From Jiella soli (lineage in GTDB: Bacteria > Pseudomonadota > Alphaproteobacteria > Rhizobiales > Rhizobiaceae), in assembly GCF_020615385.1 (NCBI RefSeq), contig NZ_JAJAVB010000022.1, positions 274,497 through 338,496 on the forward strand: a DNA stretch of 64,000 nt, read 5' to 3'. The position numbers and the translations under genes were made by a program. The number at the start of each line of letters is the position of its first letter. The first letter of the stretch is position 1. The notes under the pieces were generated by a model. That model was given only the letters and a program-made list of their open reading frames with translations. It was not told the origin of the DNA and searched no databases. This document shows, in pieces, positions 51,773 to 60,561 of the stretch.

Positions 51773-53074
51773 ATGACCAATGAACGGGCAGACGGGATTT
51801 CGATGCAGGGAGGCAGGGATCAGTTGCGGCCCGATCCGGGTGCGGGTGAGGCAAGGATTTTGCCCCGCGCCAATCCTCTGCTCGCCCGCGTGGCGCCGCC
51901 GCCGATCGCCCAGGCCGACCGTTGGGCCGCCGCCTATGACGGCCGGCATGGCGCGCTGATCAATTGCAGCCAAGCGGTGCCGAACCACGCTCCGCCGGCC
52001 GATTTTGCCGCGCGGCTCGCAGAGGCGGCCGCGAGCCCTCAGGCCGCCCGCTATGGCGACATCCTTGGAGATCCGGCGCTGCGGCACGCCTATGCGGCCC
52101 ACGTCTCCCGCCGCTATGATGCGACGATCGAGCCCGGCCGGGTCGCGATCACCGCCGGCTGCAACCAGGCCTTCTTCGCGGCGATGATCACCGTCGCGGG
52201 TGCCGGCGATGCGGTGATTCTGCCGGCGCCCTGGTATTTCAACCATCAGATGACGCTCGACATGCTCGGCATCGAGAAGCGGCCGCTCGTCACCAAGGCC
52301 GAGACCGGCTTCCTGCCGGACCCCGCCGCCTTAGAGGCGCTGATCGACGAGAAGACCCGAGCGCTCGTCCTCGTCAGCCCGAACAATCCGACCGGCGCGG
52401 TCTACCCGCCCTCGCTTCTTGTCGAGCTTTTCGACACCTGCGTCCGCCGCGGCCTCCATCTGGTTCTCGACGAGACCTATCGCGACTTCCTTCCGCCGGA
52501 AACCGGGGCGCCGCACGCTTTGTTCGCGGCGCCGGAAGGCGAGGCCCATCTGATCTCGCTCTATTCCTTCTCGAAGGCCTATGCGATCCCGGGGCACCGG
52601 GTCGGAGCGATGATCTCCGGCGAAGCGCTCGCCGCCGAGATCGAGAAGGTGATCGACTGCATCCAGATCTGCGCGCCCCGGCCGGCCCAGGCCGCGCTGC
52701 CCCAGGCGATCGAGTCTCTCGCCGACTGGCGGGCCGAGAACGCCGCCGTCATCGCGGCGCGGGCGCGCCTGTTCGAAGACATGCTCGGCGACATTCCAGG
52801 CTGGGAGCTCGACCAGATCGGCGCCTATTTCGCCTATGTCCGCCACCCCTTCCCGGATCGGCCGGCTGCAGACGTCGCGGCCGGTCTCGCCCGCGACGCC
52901 GGCATTCTCGCTCTGCCCGGCTCCTTCTTCGGGCCGGATCAGGAGCGGCATTTGCGGATCGCCTTCGCCAACGTGCCGGAAGACGGCATCCGCGAGGTGA
53001 TGCGGCGGCTGGCGCTCAACTCGGGCGGCGATGCCGGCAAGGACAATCGAGAGAAAGTTCGAAACGATGGATGA
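51773..53074 (+). CDS. PLP-dependent class I/II aminotransferase
   Basis: The protein of about 433 residues has the aspartate-aminotransferase fold: ITAGCNQAFFAAMIT (cofactor phosphate region), PWYFNHQMTLDMLG, VSPNNPTGAVYPP, LDETYRDF, and the Schiff-base Lys in YSFSKAYAIPGHRVG. The start is uncertain: ATG 51773 and ATG 51803 are both possible, neither with a good ribosome-binding site. It overlaps the ureohydrolase gene. A transaminase followed by a ureohydrolase recalls the arginine transaminase route (arginine to ketoarginine to guanidinobutyrate to GABA), but the decarboxylase is not here. Confidence 0.88.
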   Translation: MTNERADGISMQGGRDQLRPDPGAGEARILPRANPLLARVAPPPIAQADRWAAAYDGRHGALINCSQAVPNHAPPADFAARLAEAAASPQAARYGDILGDPALRHAYAAHVSRRYDATIEPGRVAITAGCNQAFFAAMITVAGAGDAVILPAPWYFNHQMTLDMLGIEKRPLVTKAETGFLPDPAALEALIDEKTRALVLVSPNNPTGAVYPPSLLVELFDTCVRRGLHLVLDETYRDFLPPETGAPHALFAAPEGEAHLISLYSFSKAYAIPGHRVGAMISGEALAAEIEKVIDCIQICAPRPAQAALPQAIESLADWRAENAAVIAARARLFEDMLGDIPGWELDQIGAYFAYVRHPFPDRPAADVAAGLARDAGILALPGSFFGPDQERHLRIAFANVPEDGIREVMRRLALNSGGDAGKDNREKVRNDG

Positions 53075-54119
53075 GACGAGACTGAACGCGCTGCGTCAGC
53101 GCTTTGCCGGCGAGAACGAGCGCCGGATCTACGACGAAGGCTTCGCCGCCGTCGCCGACCGCCTGTTCGACCCGAAGGGCACGCGCGTCGCGCCCTATGC
53201 CGGCCTGCCGACGCTGCTCGACGTGCCCTACCGCGCGATCGACTGGGCTGCGCCCGATTTCGGCGATCTCCAGGTCGCGATGATCGGCGTGCCGATGGAT
53301 CTCGGCGTCACCAACCGCAACGGCTCGCGCTTCGGGCCGCGGGCGCTGCGCACGATGGAACGGGTCGGCCCGTACAATCACGTGCTGAAGACCATGCCGA
53401 CCCACGAAATCACTGTCGCCGATATCGGCGACGTGCCGTTCCGCTCGCGCTTCGATCTCGCCACCTCGCACGAGGACATCGAGCGGACGGCGGGCGCGAT
53501 CGCCGGGGCCGGTGTCCTGCCGCTCTTCGTCGGCGGCGATCATTCGATCTCGCTGCCGATCCTCCGGGCGCTCGGGGCCGAAAGCCCCGTCGGCATGATC
53601 CATATCGATGCGCATTGCGACACGTCCGGCCCCTTCGACGGCTGCAAGTTCCACCATGGCGGCCCGTTCCGCCAGGCCGTCCTCGACGGCGTGCTCGATC
53701 CCGAGCGCACGATTCAGATCGGCATCAGAGGCTCCTCGGAATATCTCTGGGAATTCTCCTACGACACCGGGATGACCGTCATCCATGCCGAGGAGATCGC
53801 CGATCTCGGCATCGCCGCGATCGTCGAAAAGGCCAAGGCGGTGGCGGGCGACGGCCCGGTCTACCTCTCCTACGACATCGACAGCCTCGACCCGGCCTTC
53901 GCCCCCGGCACCGGCACGCCGGAGATCGGCGGGCTCTCGACGCGGGAAGCGCAGGCGATCCTGCGCGGCCTTGCCGGTATCCGAGTGATCGGCGGCGACG
54001 TCGTCGAGGTCGCGCCGCAATACGACGCGACGACCAACACCGCCCATGCCGGGGCGCAGATGCTGTTCGAGCTCCTCAGTCTCGCCCGGCTCTCCCCCGC
54101 CCTTCCCAAGCGGAAGTGA
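53067..54119 (+). CDS. Ureohydrolase, agmatinase family (third copy)
   Basis: The 350-residue protein has complete metal ligands: GGDH at 156-159, DAHCD at 181-185 and DIDSLD at 260-265, with APGTGTPEIGG. It has an extra helical N-terminus of about 45 residues (RLNALRQRFAGENERRIYDEGF) that the first two copies lack. ATG 53067 overlaps the end of the aminotransferase gene and follows GAGAGAAAG. A PotABCD-like importer is downstream, so the substrate may be an imported guanidino compound. Confidence 0.88.
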   Translation: MDETRLNALRQRFAGENERRIYDEGFAAVADRLFDPKGTRVAPYAGLPTLLDVPYRAIDWAAPDFGDLQVAMIGVPMDLGVTNRNGSRFGPRALRTMERVGPYNHVLKTMPTHEITVADIGDVPFRSRFDLATSHEDIERTAGAIAGAGVLPLFVGGDHSISLPILRALGAESPVGMIHIDAHCDTSGPFDGCKFHHGGPFRQAVLDGVLDPERTIQIGIRGSSEYLWEFSYDTGMTVIHAEEIADLGIAAIVEKAKAVAGDGPVYLSYDIDSLDPAFAPGTGTPEIGGLSTREAQAILRGLAGIRVIGGDVVEVAPQYDATTNTAHAGAQMLFELLSLARLSPALPKRK

Positions 54120-54188
54120 CAGCGCGGCCATTGCGAGACATCATCAGACCAACGTCGAACCGAAACCCCGATCCCAAGGAGTGACGCC

Positions 54189-55277
54189 ATGACCCGCAAG
54201 CCATCCCTCGTCCTCACCCGCCGGCAGGCGCTTCTGGCCGCCGGCGCCGGCGCCGCGACCCTCGCCATGCCCTCGGTGCTGAGAGCCCAGGACAAGTCGC
54301 TGAAAGTCGGCGTCTATGGCGGCTATTTCAAAGACTCCTTCGACAAGAACATCTTCCCCGACTTCACCAAGGCGACGGGCATCGCGGTGGAAAGCGTCGC
54401 CGAGCCGACGGGCGAGGCCTGGCTCGTCCAGCTCGAACAGGCCGGCCGGGCCGGCGTCGCGCCGGCGGACGTGTCGATGATGAGCCAGGTCGCGATGCGC
54501 AAGGGGCTGCAGACCGAACTCTGGCAGCCGCTCGATCCCTCGAATATCCAGCATTTCGACGAGGTGCTGCCGCCGTTCACGGTGAAGTACGACGACGGCC
54601 GGGTCGCCGGGATCGGCGCCGTCGCCTGGTACATCACGCTCGTCTCCAACACCAAGACCTTCCCCGAGGCGCCGGACAGCTGGGCGACCTTCTGGGAGGA
54701 GGACAAGAAGAACAAGCTCGGCCTTCTCGCCCTCGTCTCCAACTCCTTCCTCCTGGAAGTCACCGCGACGACCTTCTTCGGCGGCACCGACATCCTGTCG
54801 AGCGAGGACGGCATCCTGAAGGTGATGGACAAGCTCGCCGAGCTGAAGCCGAACGTCCAGCTCTGGTACCGCGACGAGGCACAGTTCGAGCAGGCGCTGA
54901 AATCGGGCGAGATCCCGATGGGCCAGTACTACCACGACGTCACCGGGCTCGCGGCCGCCGACGGCTTCCCGGTCCGCTCGACCTTCCCGAAGGAGGGCGG
55001 CATCTCCGACAGCGGCTGCTGGGCGGTGACCAAGGCGTCGAAGAAGCTCGACCTCGCCATGGAGTTCATCGACTACATGACGCAGCCGAAGATCGCGGGG
55101 CTCCTCGCCCGCAAGGTCGGCACCGCGCCGGTGCTGAAGCGTTCGGCGCTCGATCTCTCCGACAAGGAGTTCGCGGCGGTCTCCTCCGAGATTTCGCCGA
55201 TCATCCCGCGCTACGACCTCTATGTCGAAAAGGCCGACTGGCTGAACCAGAAATGGACCGAGCTGATCGTCGGATAA
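54189..55277 (+). CDS. Spermidine/putrescine-type ABC solute-binding protein (PotD-like)
   Basis: The 362-residue protein has a Tat-like signal (LTRRQALLAAGAGAATLAMP) cut near LRA/QDK. The mature part has the family start LKVGVYGGYFKDSFDKNIFPDF and GIGAVAWYITLVSNTKTFP. These binders take cationic amines or related organic nitrogen compounds. It begins 69 bases after the ureohydrolase. A 339-base gap with a repeat separates it from its ATPase gene. Confidence 0.9.
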   Translation: MTRKPSLVLTRRQALLAAGAGAATLAMPSVLRAQDKSLKVGVYGGYFKDSFDKNIFPDFTKATGIAVESVAEPTGEAWLVQLEQAGRAGVAPADVSMMSQVAMRKGLQTELWQPLDPSNIQHFDEVLPPFTVKYDDGRVAGIGAVAWYITLVSNTKTFPEAPDSWATFWEEDKKNKLGLLALVSNSFLLEVTATTFFGGTDILSSEDGILKVMDKLAELKPNVQLWYRDEAQFEQALKSGEIPMGQYYHDVTGLAAADGFPVRSTFPKEGGISDSGCWAVTKASKKLDLAMEFIDYMTQPKIAGLLARKVGTAPVLKRSALDLSDKEFAAVSSEISPIIPRYDLYVEKADWLNQKWTELIVG

Positions 55278-55616
55278 GGCAGTGGGCGCGGCGGGCCTCC
55301 TCCAGGTGGTCCATCCCCCGTTCGCCAACGTTCACCCGGGGTCGCCGGTGATGCATCGGATCGGCTGCGATGCGCACGTCGCAAGGGCGGCACCCCCGCC
55401 GCATCGTCATCCTCGGGCTCGGTCCCGAGGATCCAGAGCGGCGCTTCAACCGCCCACTGAGATCGAAATCTTCATGTCATGCTTCCACGTTCAACGTTGC
55501 AACTGGATCCTCGGGACGGAGCCCGAGGATGACGACGCGTCGATGTCCTGGCGTCGCTCGCAAACGTCGCCGCTGCCGCGTCGAAGCGGCCTGAAGGCAG
55601 CGACGGGGCGGACCGA
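55278..55616. other. Gap between binding-protein and ATPase genes
   Basis: No gene is seen in these 339 bases. The only structure is the large inverted repeat at 55403-55535. The part before it (55278-55402) shows nothing recognisable. The ATPase gene may be transcribed through this gap or from an unseen promoter near 55540-55610. Confidence 0.5.
55403..55535. repeat. Rhizobial-type intergenic palindromic element
   Basis: GTCATCCTCGGGCTCGGTCC (from 55406) is followed by CGAGGATCCAG. A near-exact reverse complement lies at 55503-55533 (CTGGATCCTCGGGACGGAGC then CCGAGGATGAC), with one mismatch over about 31 bases. Each arm is itself a hairpin with a CCTCGGG/CCCGAGG stem. This ATCCTCGGG...CCCGAGGAT motif is typical of short mosaic repeats (RIME/Bru-RS-like) in rhizobial genomes. 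Here it lies inside a transport operon, between binding protein and ATPase. Confidence 0.75.
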
Positions 55617-56660
55617 ATGAGCCAGCTCGACCTCGTCAACGTCACCAAGCGCTATGGCGAAATCGTCGCCGTCGACGACGCCGCCCTGACGGTGCCGGCG
55701 GGCAGCTTCATCTGCCTGCTCGGCCCCTCCGGCTGCGGCAAGACCACGCTCATGCGCATCATCGCCGGGCTGGAGTCTGCGAGCGCCGGCGAGGTGCGCT
55801 TCGACGGGACGCGGATCGACGCGACGCCCGTCCATCGGCGCGATTTCGGCATGGTGTTCCAGTCGCTCGCCCTCTTCCCGCATCTGTCGGTCGGCGACAA
55901 CATCGCCTATCCGCTCCGCATCAGAGGCAAGGGCCGAGCCGAGCGCGAGGCGCGGGTCGCCGAACTCCTTGATCTCGTCCGCCTGCCGGGCGTGGCCGAC
56001 CGGCCGATCAGCCAGCTTTCAGGCGGCCAGCGCCAGCGCGTCGCGATCGCCCGCGCGCTCGCCGTCTCGCCGAAGCTCTTCCTGCTCGACGAGCCGCTCT
56101 CGGCGCTCGACGCCAAGCTGCGCGAGGCGATGCAGGTGGAGCTGCGCCAGCTGCAGCAGCGGCTGGGGATCACCACTATCGTCGTCACCCATGACCAGCG
56201 CGAGGCGATGACCATGGCCGACCAGATCGTCGTCATGAAGAGCGGCCGCGTCCTGCAGATGGACCGGCCGATCGACGTCTACCGCAGGCCCGCGAGCCCG
56301 TTCGTCGCCGACTTTCTCGGCCAGACCAACTGCCTGACCGCAAAGGCCGGTTCGGGCGGTGCCGAGATCGTCGGCGCCACCGTTCCCGGCCTCGATCTCG
56401 GCGCCGGACGTCGCGAGGCGGAGATCTCCGTGCGCCCCGAGGATGTCGCGGTGCGCGGCGCGGGCGAAGCGCCAATCGCGGCAGAAATCGAGTTCGTGCG
56501 GGACATGGGCTCGACCATCGAGATCTATTTGAAGACGGCGGCCGGGCCGATGATCGCCCAGCGGCCGACCGGGCACGGGGAGTTTTCCATCGGCGACAAG
56601 GTCTCGCTCGCGATCGATCCCGCCGCCGTCGTCGTCTTTCCGGACGGGGCGCCGCGGTGA
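55617..56660 (+). CDS. Spermidine/putrescine-type ABC transporter ATPase (PotA-like)
   Basis: The 347-residue ATPase has Walker A GPSGCGKTT, VFQSLALFPHLSVGDN, the signature LSGGQRQRVAIARAL, Walker B FLLDEPLSALDAKLR and the switch His in VTHDQREAMTMADQ. A TOBE domain occupies the C-terminal third (VRPEDVAVRGAG). It overlaps the permease start by 4 bases. Confidence 0.95.
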   Translation: MSQLDLVNVTKRYGEIVAVDDAALTVPAGSFICLLGPSGCGKTTLMRIIAGLESASAGEVRFDGTRIDATPVHRRDFGMVFQSLALFPHLSVGDNIAYPLRIRGKGRAEREARVAELLDLVRLPGVADRPISQLSGGQRQRVAIARALAVSPKLFLLDEPLSALDAKLREAMQVELRQLQQRLGITTIVVTHDQREAMTMADQIVVMKSGRVLQMDRPIDVYRRPASPFVADFLGQTNCLTAKAGSGGAEIVGATVPGLDLGAGRREAEISVRPEDVAVRGAGEAPIAAEIEFVRDMGSTIEIYLKTAAGPMIAQRPTGHGEFSIGDKVSLAIDPAAVVVFPDGAPR

Positions 56661-57517
56661 GCGCCGGGACCGCAGCAGGAAGCCCATCGCGCGGACAGGC
56701 CGCGCTGGCCTTTCCCGCCGTCATGCTCGCCGCCTTCTTCGTCGTGCCCTTCGGGCTGATGATCGCCGTCTCGTTCTTCTCGAGGGTCCAGAGCGGCTTC
56801 TACGAGCCGGTGCTGACGACGGCAAACTACGCCCGCTTCCTGTCCTGGTTCTTCGCCGACATCCTGTTCTTCTCGGTCGGCCTGTCGGCGCTCGTCGCGG
56901 CCGTCTGCCTCACCATCGGGGCGCCCTTCACCTATCTCCTGTCGCGCCTATCCCGCCGCGCGCAGGTGCCCTGGCTGGTGGCGATGATGGCGGTGCTCTC
57001 CCTGTCGGAGGTGATCATCGGCTTTGCCTGGTCGACGCTCCTGTCACGCACCGCCGGAATCTCCAACCTCCTCGTCGCCATCGGCCTGATGGACGGTCCC
57101 GAGGCCTGGACGCCCGGCTTCTTCGCCGTCCTCTGCGGCATGGTCTACCAGGCCTTTCCCTATTCGATCCTCGTCCTCTTCCCGGCCTTCTCCCGGCTCG
57201 ACCCGTCGCTGCCGGAGGCCGCGCGCACGCTCGGCGCCTCGCCGGTGCGCGCCTTCTTCACCGTCGTCCTGCCGAGCCTTCGCAACGCGCTCGTCGCCAC
57301 CTTCATCATCGTCTTCGTCTTCGCGCTCGGCGCCTATCTCCTGCCGCAGTTGCTCGGCCGGCCGCAGCACTGGACGCTGTCGGTGCTGATCACCGACCAG
57401 GCGATCTACCAGTCGAACATGCCCTTCGCGGCGGCGATGGCGGTCTTCCTGGTGGCGACCAGCCTGATCCTCGTCCTTCTTTCCACCATGGTCGGCGGCA
57501 GGGGCCGCGCGGCATGA
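56657..57517 (+). CDS. Spermidine/putrescine-type ABC transporter permease (PotB-like)
   Basis: The 286-residue membrane protein has six hydrophobic segments and the coupling motif EAARTLGASPVRAFFTVVLPSLRNAL. The start codon is GTG 56657, overlapping the ATPase stop. It overlaps the second permease as ATGA. Confidence 0.93.
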   Translation: MSAGTAAGSPSRGQAALAFPAVMLAAFFVVPFGLMIAVSFFSRVQSGFYEPVLTTANYARFLSWFFADILFFSVGLSALVAAVCLTIGAPFTYLLSRLSRRAQVPWLVAMMAVLSLSEVIIGFAWSTLLSRTAGISNLLVAIGLMDGPEAWTPGFFAVLCGMVYQAFPYSILVLFPAFSRLDPSLPEAARTLGASPVRAFFTVVLPSLRNALVATFIIVFVFALGAYLLPQLLGRPQHWTLSVLITDQAIYQSNMPFAAAMAVFLVATSLILVLLSTMVGGRGRAA

Positions 57518-58320
57518 CCGAGAAGCTCCTCTCGCGGCTGTTCTTTGCCCTGGTCGGCCTGTTCCTCGCCGCGCCCCTCGTCGTCATCGCCGGCGTCTCG
57601 GTGAACGAGAAGCAGAGCCTGACCTTCCCGCCGCAGGGCTTCTCGCTATCCTGGTACGCCCAGATCTTCACCGACGGCGAATGGCGCGGAGCGCTTCTCA
57701 CCTCCGTCCTGATCGCGCTCGGCGCCGCGAGCATCGCCGTCCTCATCGCCCTGCCGATCGGCTATGCGCTGTGGCGCAAGACCACCCTGTTCGGCCGCAT
57801 CGTCCAGACGCTCGGCGTCTCGCCCTTCGTGCTGCCGCCGGTCATCACCGCCCTCGGCGCCCTCAGCTTCTGGGCGACGGTCGGCTCCTACGGCGCCTGG
57901 TACACGGTGGTGATCTCGCATGCCGTGTTCTTCACCAGCCTGCCGCTGGTGACGATCTCGCTCGGCTTCGCCACCATCGACCGCGAGGTGACCGAGGCGG
58001 CGCGGACCATGGGCGCCGACGACCGCCGCATCCTGACGACGATCGTGCTGCCGATGATCGCGCCATACATCGTCTCGGGCTTCGCCTTCGCCTTCGTCCT
58101 GTCGCTCAACGAGTACATCGTCGCCTACATGACCGTGGGGTTCACCCAGGTGACCGTGCCGATCAAGATCTTCAACGCGCTGCGATACGGCTACACGCCG
58201 ACCATGGCGTCGATCTCGATCCTGTTCGTCGCCGTCGCCGTGGTGGTGTTCGGCCTGGTCGCCCGTTTCGGCGACCTGCCGCGCCTGCTCGGCGCATGGT
58301 CGGACGGAGGACGGAAATGA
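57514..58320 (+). CDS. Spermidine/putrescine-type ABC transporter permease (PotC-like)
   Basis: The 268-residue membrane protein has VSVNEKQSLTFPPQGFSLSWY near the N-terminus, as in PotC, and the coupling motif EAARTMGADDRRILTTIVLPMI. It overlaps the hydrolase gene by 4 bases. Confidence 0.93.
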   Translation: MTEKLLSRLFFALVGLFLAAPLVVIAGVSVNEKQSLTFPPQGFSLSWYAQIFTDGEWRGALLTSVLIALGAASIAVLIALPIGYALWRKTTLFGRIVQTLGVSPFVLPPVITALGALSFWATVGSYGAWYTVVISHAVFFTSLPLVTISLGFATIDREVTEAARTMGADDRRILTTIVLPMIAPYIVSGFAFAFVLSLNEYIVAYMTVGFTQVTVPIKIFNALRYGYTPTMASISILFVAVAVVVFGLVARFGDLPRLLGAWSDGGRK

Positions 58321-59093
58321 GGGTCGCGGCGGTCCAGATGGAGGCGGGCGTCACCGACCTGGAGGAGCGCCGGGCGGCGATCCTCGCATCCGTCGAAACA
58401 GCGTCGCGGCAGGGCGCCGAAATCGTGGTCCTGCCCGAACTCGCCGTCACCGGCTATGGCGCCGCCGAGGCCCATATGGCACCGGGTGAGGCGGAGACGG
58501 CCCTGGCCCCCTTCCGGGCGGAAGCCGACCGGCTGGGAACCGCGATCGTCATCGGCCTGGCGCTCGCAACGGATACCGGCACCATCAACGCCGCCGCCCT
58601 TCTCGCTCCGGGCAGTACGCCCCTCCTCTATGCCAAGCGCATGCTCTACGGCGGCTATGAGAAGGAGCTGTTCGTGCCGGGCACTGCGCCCTCGCCGATC
58701 GTGACGATCGCCGGTCTCGCCTGCGGGCTCCTCGTCTGCTTCGACGTCGAGTTCCCCGAACTCTGCCGCGACCTCGCCCGCCGCGGAGCGCAGGCGATTC
58801 TGGTGCCCACCGCCCTGCCGAAGAGCGCCGGGGCTGCGTTCATCGCGGAGCATGTCGTGCCGGTGCGGGCCTTCGAGAACCAGGTCTTCGTCGTCTATGC
58901 CGATCACTGCGGCGCGGACGCGCGCTTTGAATATCAGGGTCAGTCGGTGATCGCCGCGCCGGACGGCAGCCGTCTCGCTTCGGCGGGAACGGAAGGGCCG
59001 GCGCTTCTCCTCGCCGACCTTGATCCGGCGGCCTATGCGGAAAGCCGCGAGCAGAACCCGTATCTTGCGGAGGCCGCCGCGGCGGTGCTCTGA
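58317..59093 (+). CDS. Nitrilase-superfamily carbon-nitrogen hydrolase
   Basis: The 258-residue enzyme has the full catalytic triad: Glu41 (LPELAVTGYG), Lys107 (YAKRMLYGGYEKELFVPG) and Cys141 (LVCFDVEFPELCR). Amidases of this family cut linear amides or carbamoyl groups, for example N-carbamoylputrescine. Its position as last gene of a PotABCD-like operon behind a ureohydrolase suggests that it works on the same imported compound or its product. GGAGG lies just before ATG 58317. Confidence 0.9.
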   Translation: MRVAAVQMEAGVTDLEERRAAILASVETASRQGAEIVVLPELAVTGYGAAEAHMAPGEAETALAPFRAEADRLGTAIVIGLALATDTGTINAAALLAPGSTPLLYAKRMLYGGYEKELFVPGTAPSPIVTIAGLACGLLVCFDVEFPELCRDLARRGAQAILVPTALPKSAGAAFIAEHVVPVRAFENQVFVVYADHCGADARFEYQGQSVIAAPDGSRLASAGTEGPALLLADLDPAAYAESREQNPYLAEAAAAVL

Positions 59094-59220
59094 GGCCCGG
59101 CGCCCAGGGAACAGCCTTCGAACTGGGCGAATGCGGGGAAAGCAGGCAGGTCCTGCCCACCGAATAGCCAGACCATCGCCCTGTCCCGACCGTTCCGCCC
59201 GAAGCCGTGTCATCTTCTTC

Positions 59221-59236
59221 TGGCACGGAGCTTGCT
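59221..59236 (+). promoter_or_regulatory. Sigma-54 (-24/-12) promoter of the guanidine operon
   Basis: TGGCACGGAGCTTGCT matches the sigma-54 consensus at every fixed position, with GG and GC ten bases apart. The predicted transcript start, about 12 bases past the GC, falls at about 59247, just before the aptamer's first stem at 59253. Promoter and riboswitch therefore fit together exactly. Confidence 0.88.
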
Positions 59237-59252
59237 CGGTTTCGTTCGTGCG

Positions 59253-59363
59253 GTGCGTCTAGGGTTCCGGCGTCCTCCATCGAGGGCGCGGCTGGTCCGA
59301 GAGACGCACTCTCCGGGAGTTCCGGGGAGACACGGCGGGCCAAAATCCCGGGAGAACGCCGCA
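59253..59363 (+). ncRNA. Guanidine-I riboswitch aptamer (ykkC class)
   Basis: The conserved guanidine-I elements appear in order: CTAGGGTTCCGGCG (from 59259), GGCTGGTCCGAGAG (from 59290), ACACGGCGGG (from 59330), CAAAA (59341-59345) and TCCCGGGAGAACGCCG (to 59361). Stem P1 is GTGCGTCT (59253-59260) with AGACGCAC (59302-59309). A second hairpin is formed by TCTCC and GGAGA arms, and a third by CGGCG with CGCCG. The class binds free guanidinium and usually turns on export or breakdown genes. Here it precedes a transporter and guanidine hydrolase. Confidence 0.95.
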
Positions 59364-59462
59364 CGGACCCGCCTCGAAGCGGGCCGTCTCCCGGTCCTCT
59401 TCGCGCGACGTCCTCGATCAACCGGCCGTCCCGGCCGACGCGACGAAGAAGGAAGAAGCCGC

Positions 59463-60542
59463 ATGCGAAAGTTTGCCACCGCCCTGGCGCTCGCCGTCTC
59501 GCTCCTCGCCCTTCCGGCCATCGGCACGAGCGCCGCCCATGCTGAGGCGAAGAAGGACTTCTCGGTCTGCTGGTCGATCTATGCCGGCTGGATGCCCTGG
59601 GGCTACATGCAGGATTCCGGCATGCTGAAGAAATGGGGCGACAAATACGGGATCTCGATCAAGGCCGTGCAGATCAACGACTATGTCGAATCGATCAACC
59701 AGTACACGGCCGGTCAGTATGACGGCTGCTCCATGACCAACATGGACGCGCTGTCGATCCCGGCCGGCGGCGGCGTCGACACGACCGCGTTGATCGTCGG
59801 CGACTATTCCAACGGCAATGACGGCGTCGTCCTGAAGGGCGGAGGCATGGACACGCTCGCGGCCATCAAGGGCCAGCGCGTCAATCTCGTCGAGCTCTCG
59901 GTCTCGCACTACCTCCTCGCCCGCGCGCTCGAATCCGTCGGCATGTCGGAGCGCGACGTCACCGTGGTCAACACCTCCGACGCCGATTTGGTAGCGGCCT
60001 ACCAGACGCCGGACGTGACCGCCGTCGTCACCTGGAACCCGCTCCTGTCGACCATCACCGCCATGCCGGAGGCGCACGAAGTCTTCGATTCCTCCAAGAT
60101 CCCCGGCGAAATCCTCGACCTCATGGTGGTGAACACCGAAACGCTGAAGGACAATCCGGACTTCGGCAAGGCGCTCACCGGCGCCTGGTACGAGATGATG
60201 GATCTGATGCAGTCGGACACGCCCGAGGGCAAGGAGGCGCTGGAAGCGATGGCCAAGGCGTCGGGCACCGATCTCGAAGGCTACAAGGACCAGCTCTCGA
60301 CGACGGCGATGTTCTACGACCCCGCGAAGGCCGTCGAGTTCACCAAGTCGGACGCGCTGCCGAAGACGATGACCTTCGTGGCGAACTTCCTCTTCGACCA
60401 CGGTATTCTCGGCCAGGGCGCGCCCAGCGCCGATTTCGTCGGCATCGCCTATCCCGGCGGCAGGACGACCGGCGACGAGGCCAACATCCAGCTGCGCTAC
60501 GACCCGGCCTATATGGAGATGGCCGCGGACAAGAAGCTCTGA
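59463..60542 (+). CDS. ABC transporter solute-binding protein, NitT/TauT type (urea-carboxylase-region family); guanidine importer candidate
   Basis: The 359-residue periplasmic protein has a signal peptide cut near SAAHA/EAK at about residue 28. The mature start (FSVCWSIYAGWMPWGYMQDSGMLKKWGDKYG) and GQYDGCSMTNMDAL match binders described next to urea carboxylase or guanidine-degradation genes. A guanidine riboswitch in front and guanidine hydrolase behind argue that free guanidine, not urea, is the ligand. ATG 59463 follows AAGGAAGAAG. Confidence 0.92.
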   Translation: MRKFATALALAVSLLALPAIGTSAAHAEAKKDFSVCWSIYAGWMPWGYMQDSGMLKKWGDKYGISIKAVQINDYVESINQYTAGQYDGCSMTNMDALSIPAGGGVDTTALIVGDYSNGNDGVVLKGGGMDTLAAIKGQRVNLVELSVSHYLLARALESVGMSERDVTVVNTSDADLVAAYQTPDVTAVVTWNPLLSTITAMPEAHEVFDSSKIPGEILDLMVVNTETLKDNPDFGKALTGAWYEMMDLMQSDTPEGKEALEAMAKASGTDLEGYKDQLSTTAMFYDPAKAVEFTKSDALPKTMTFVANFLFDHGILGQGAPSADFVGIAYPGGRTTGDEANIQLRYDPAYMEMAADKKL

Positions 60543-60561
60543 CGGCCGGACGGGGCGCGCC

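Larger units (their letters stand above)
59094..59462 (+). other. Leader and control region of the guanidine operon
   Basis: This 369-base stretch has no gene. It holds a small palindrome GGCAGGTCCTGCC (59145-59157), a sigma-54 promoter (59221) and a guanidine-I aptamer (59253-59363). After the aptamer come CCCGC and GCGGG arms (59368-59372 and 59379-59383) with a 6-base loop, without a T run, so the expression platform is unclear. AAGGAAGAAG precedes the first gene. Confidence 0.7.

Noticed and set aside
59232..59462. In-frame upstream extension of the guanidine-binding protein
   Set aside because: It runs through the riboswitch aptamer and would place non-signal residues before a perfect signal peptide; ATG 59463 with AAGGAAGAAG is clear.
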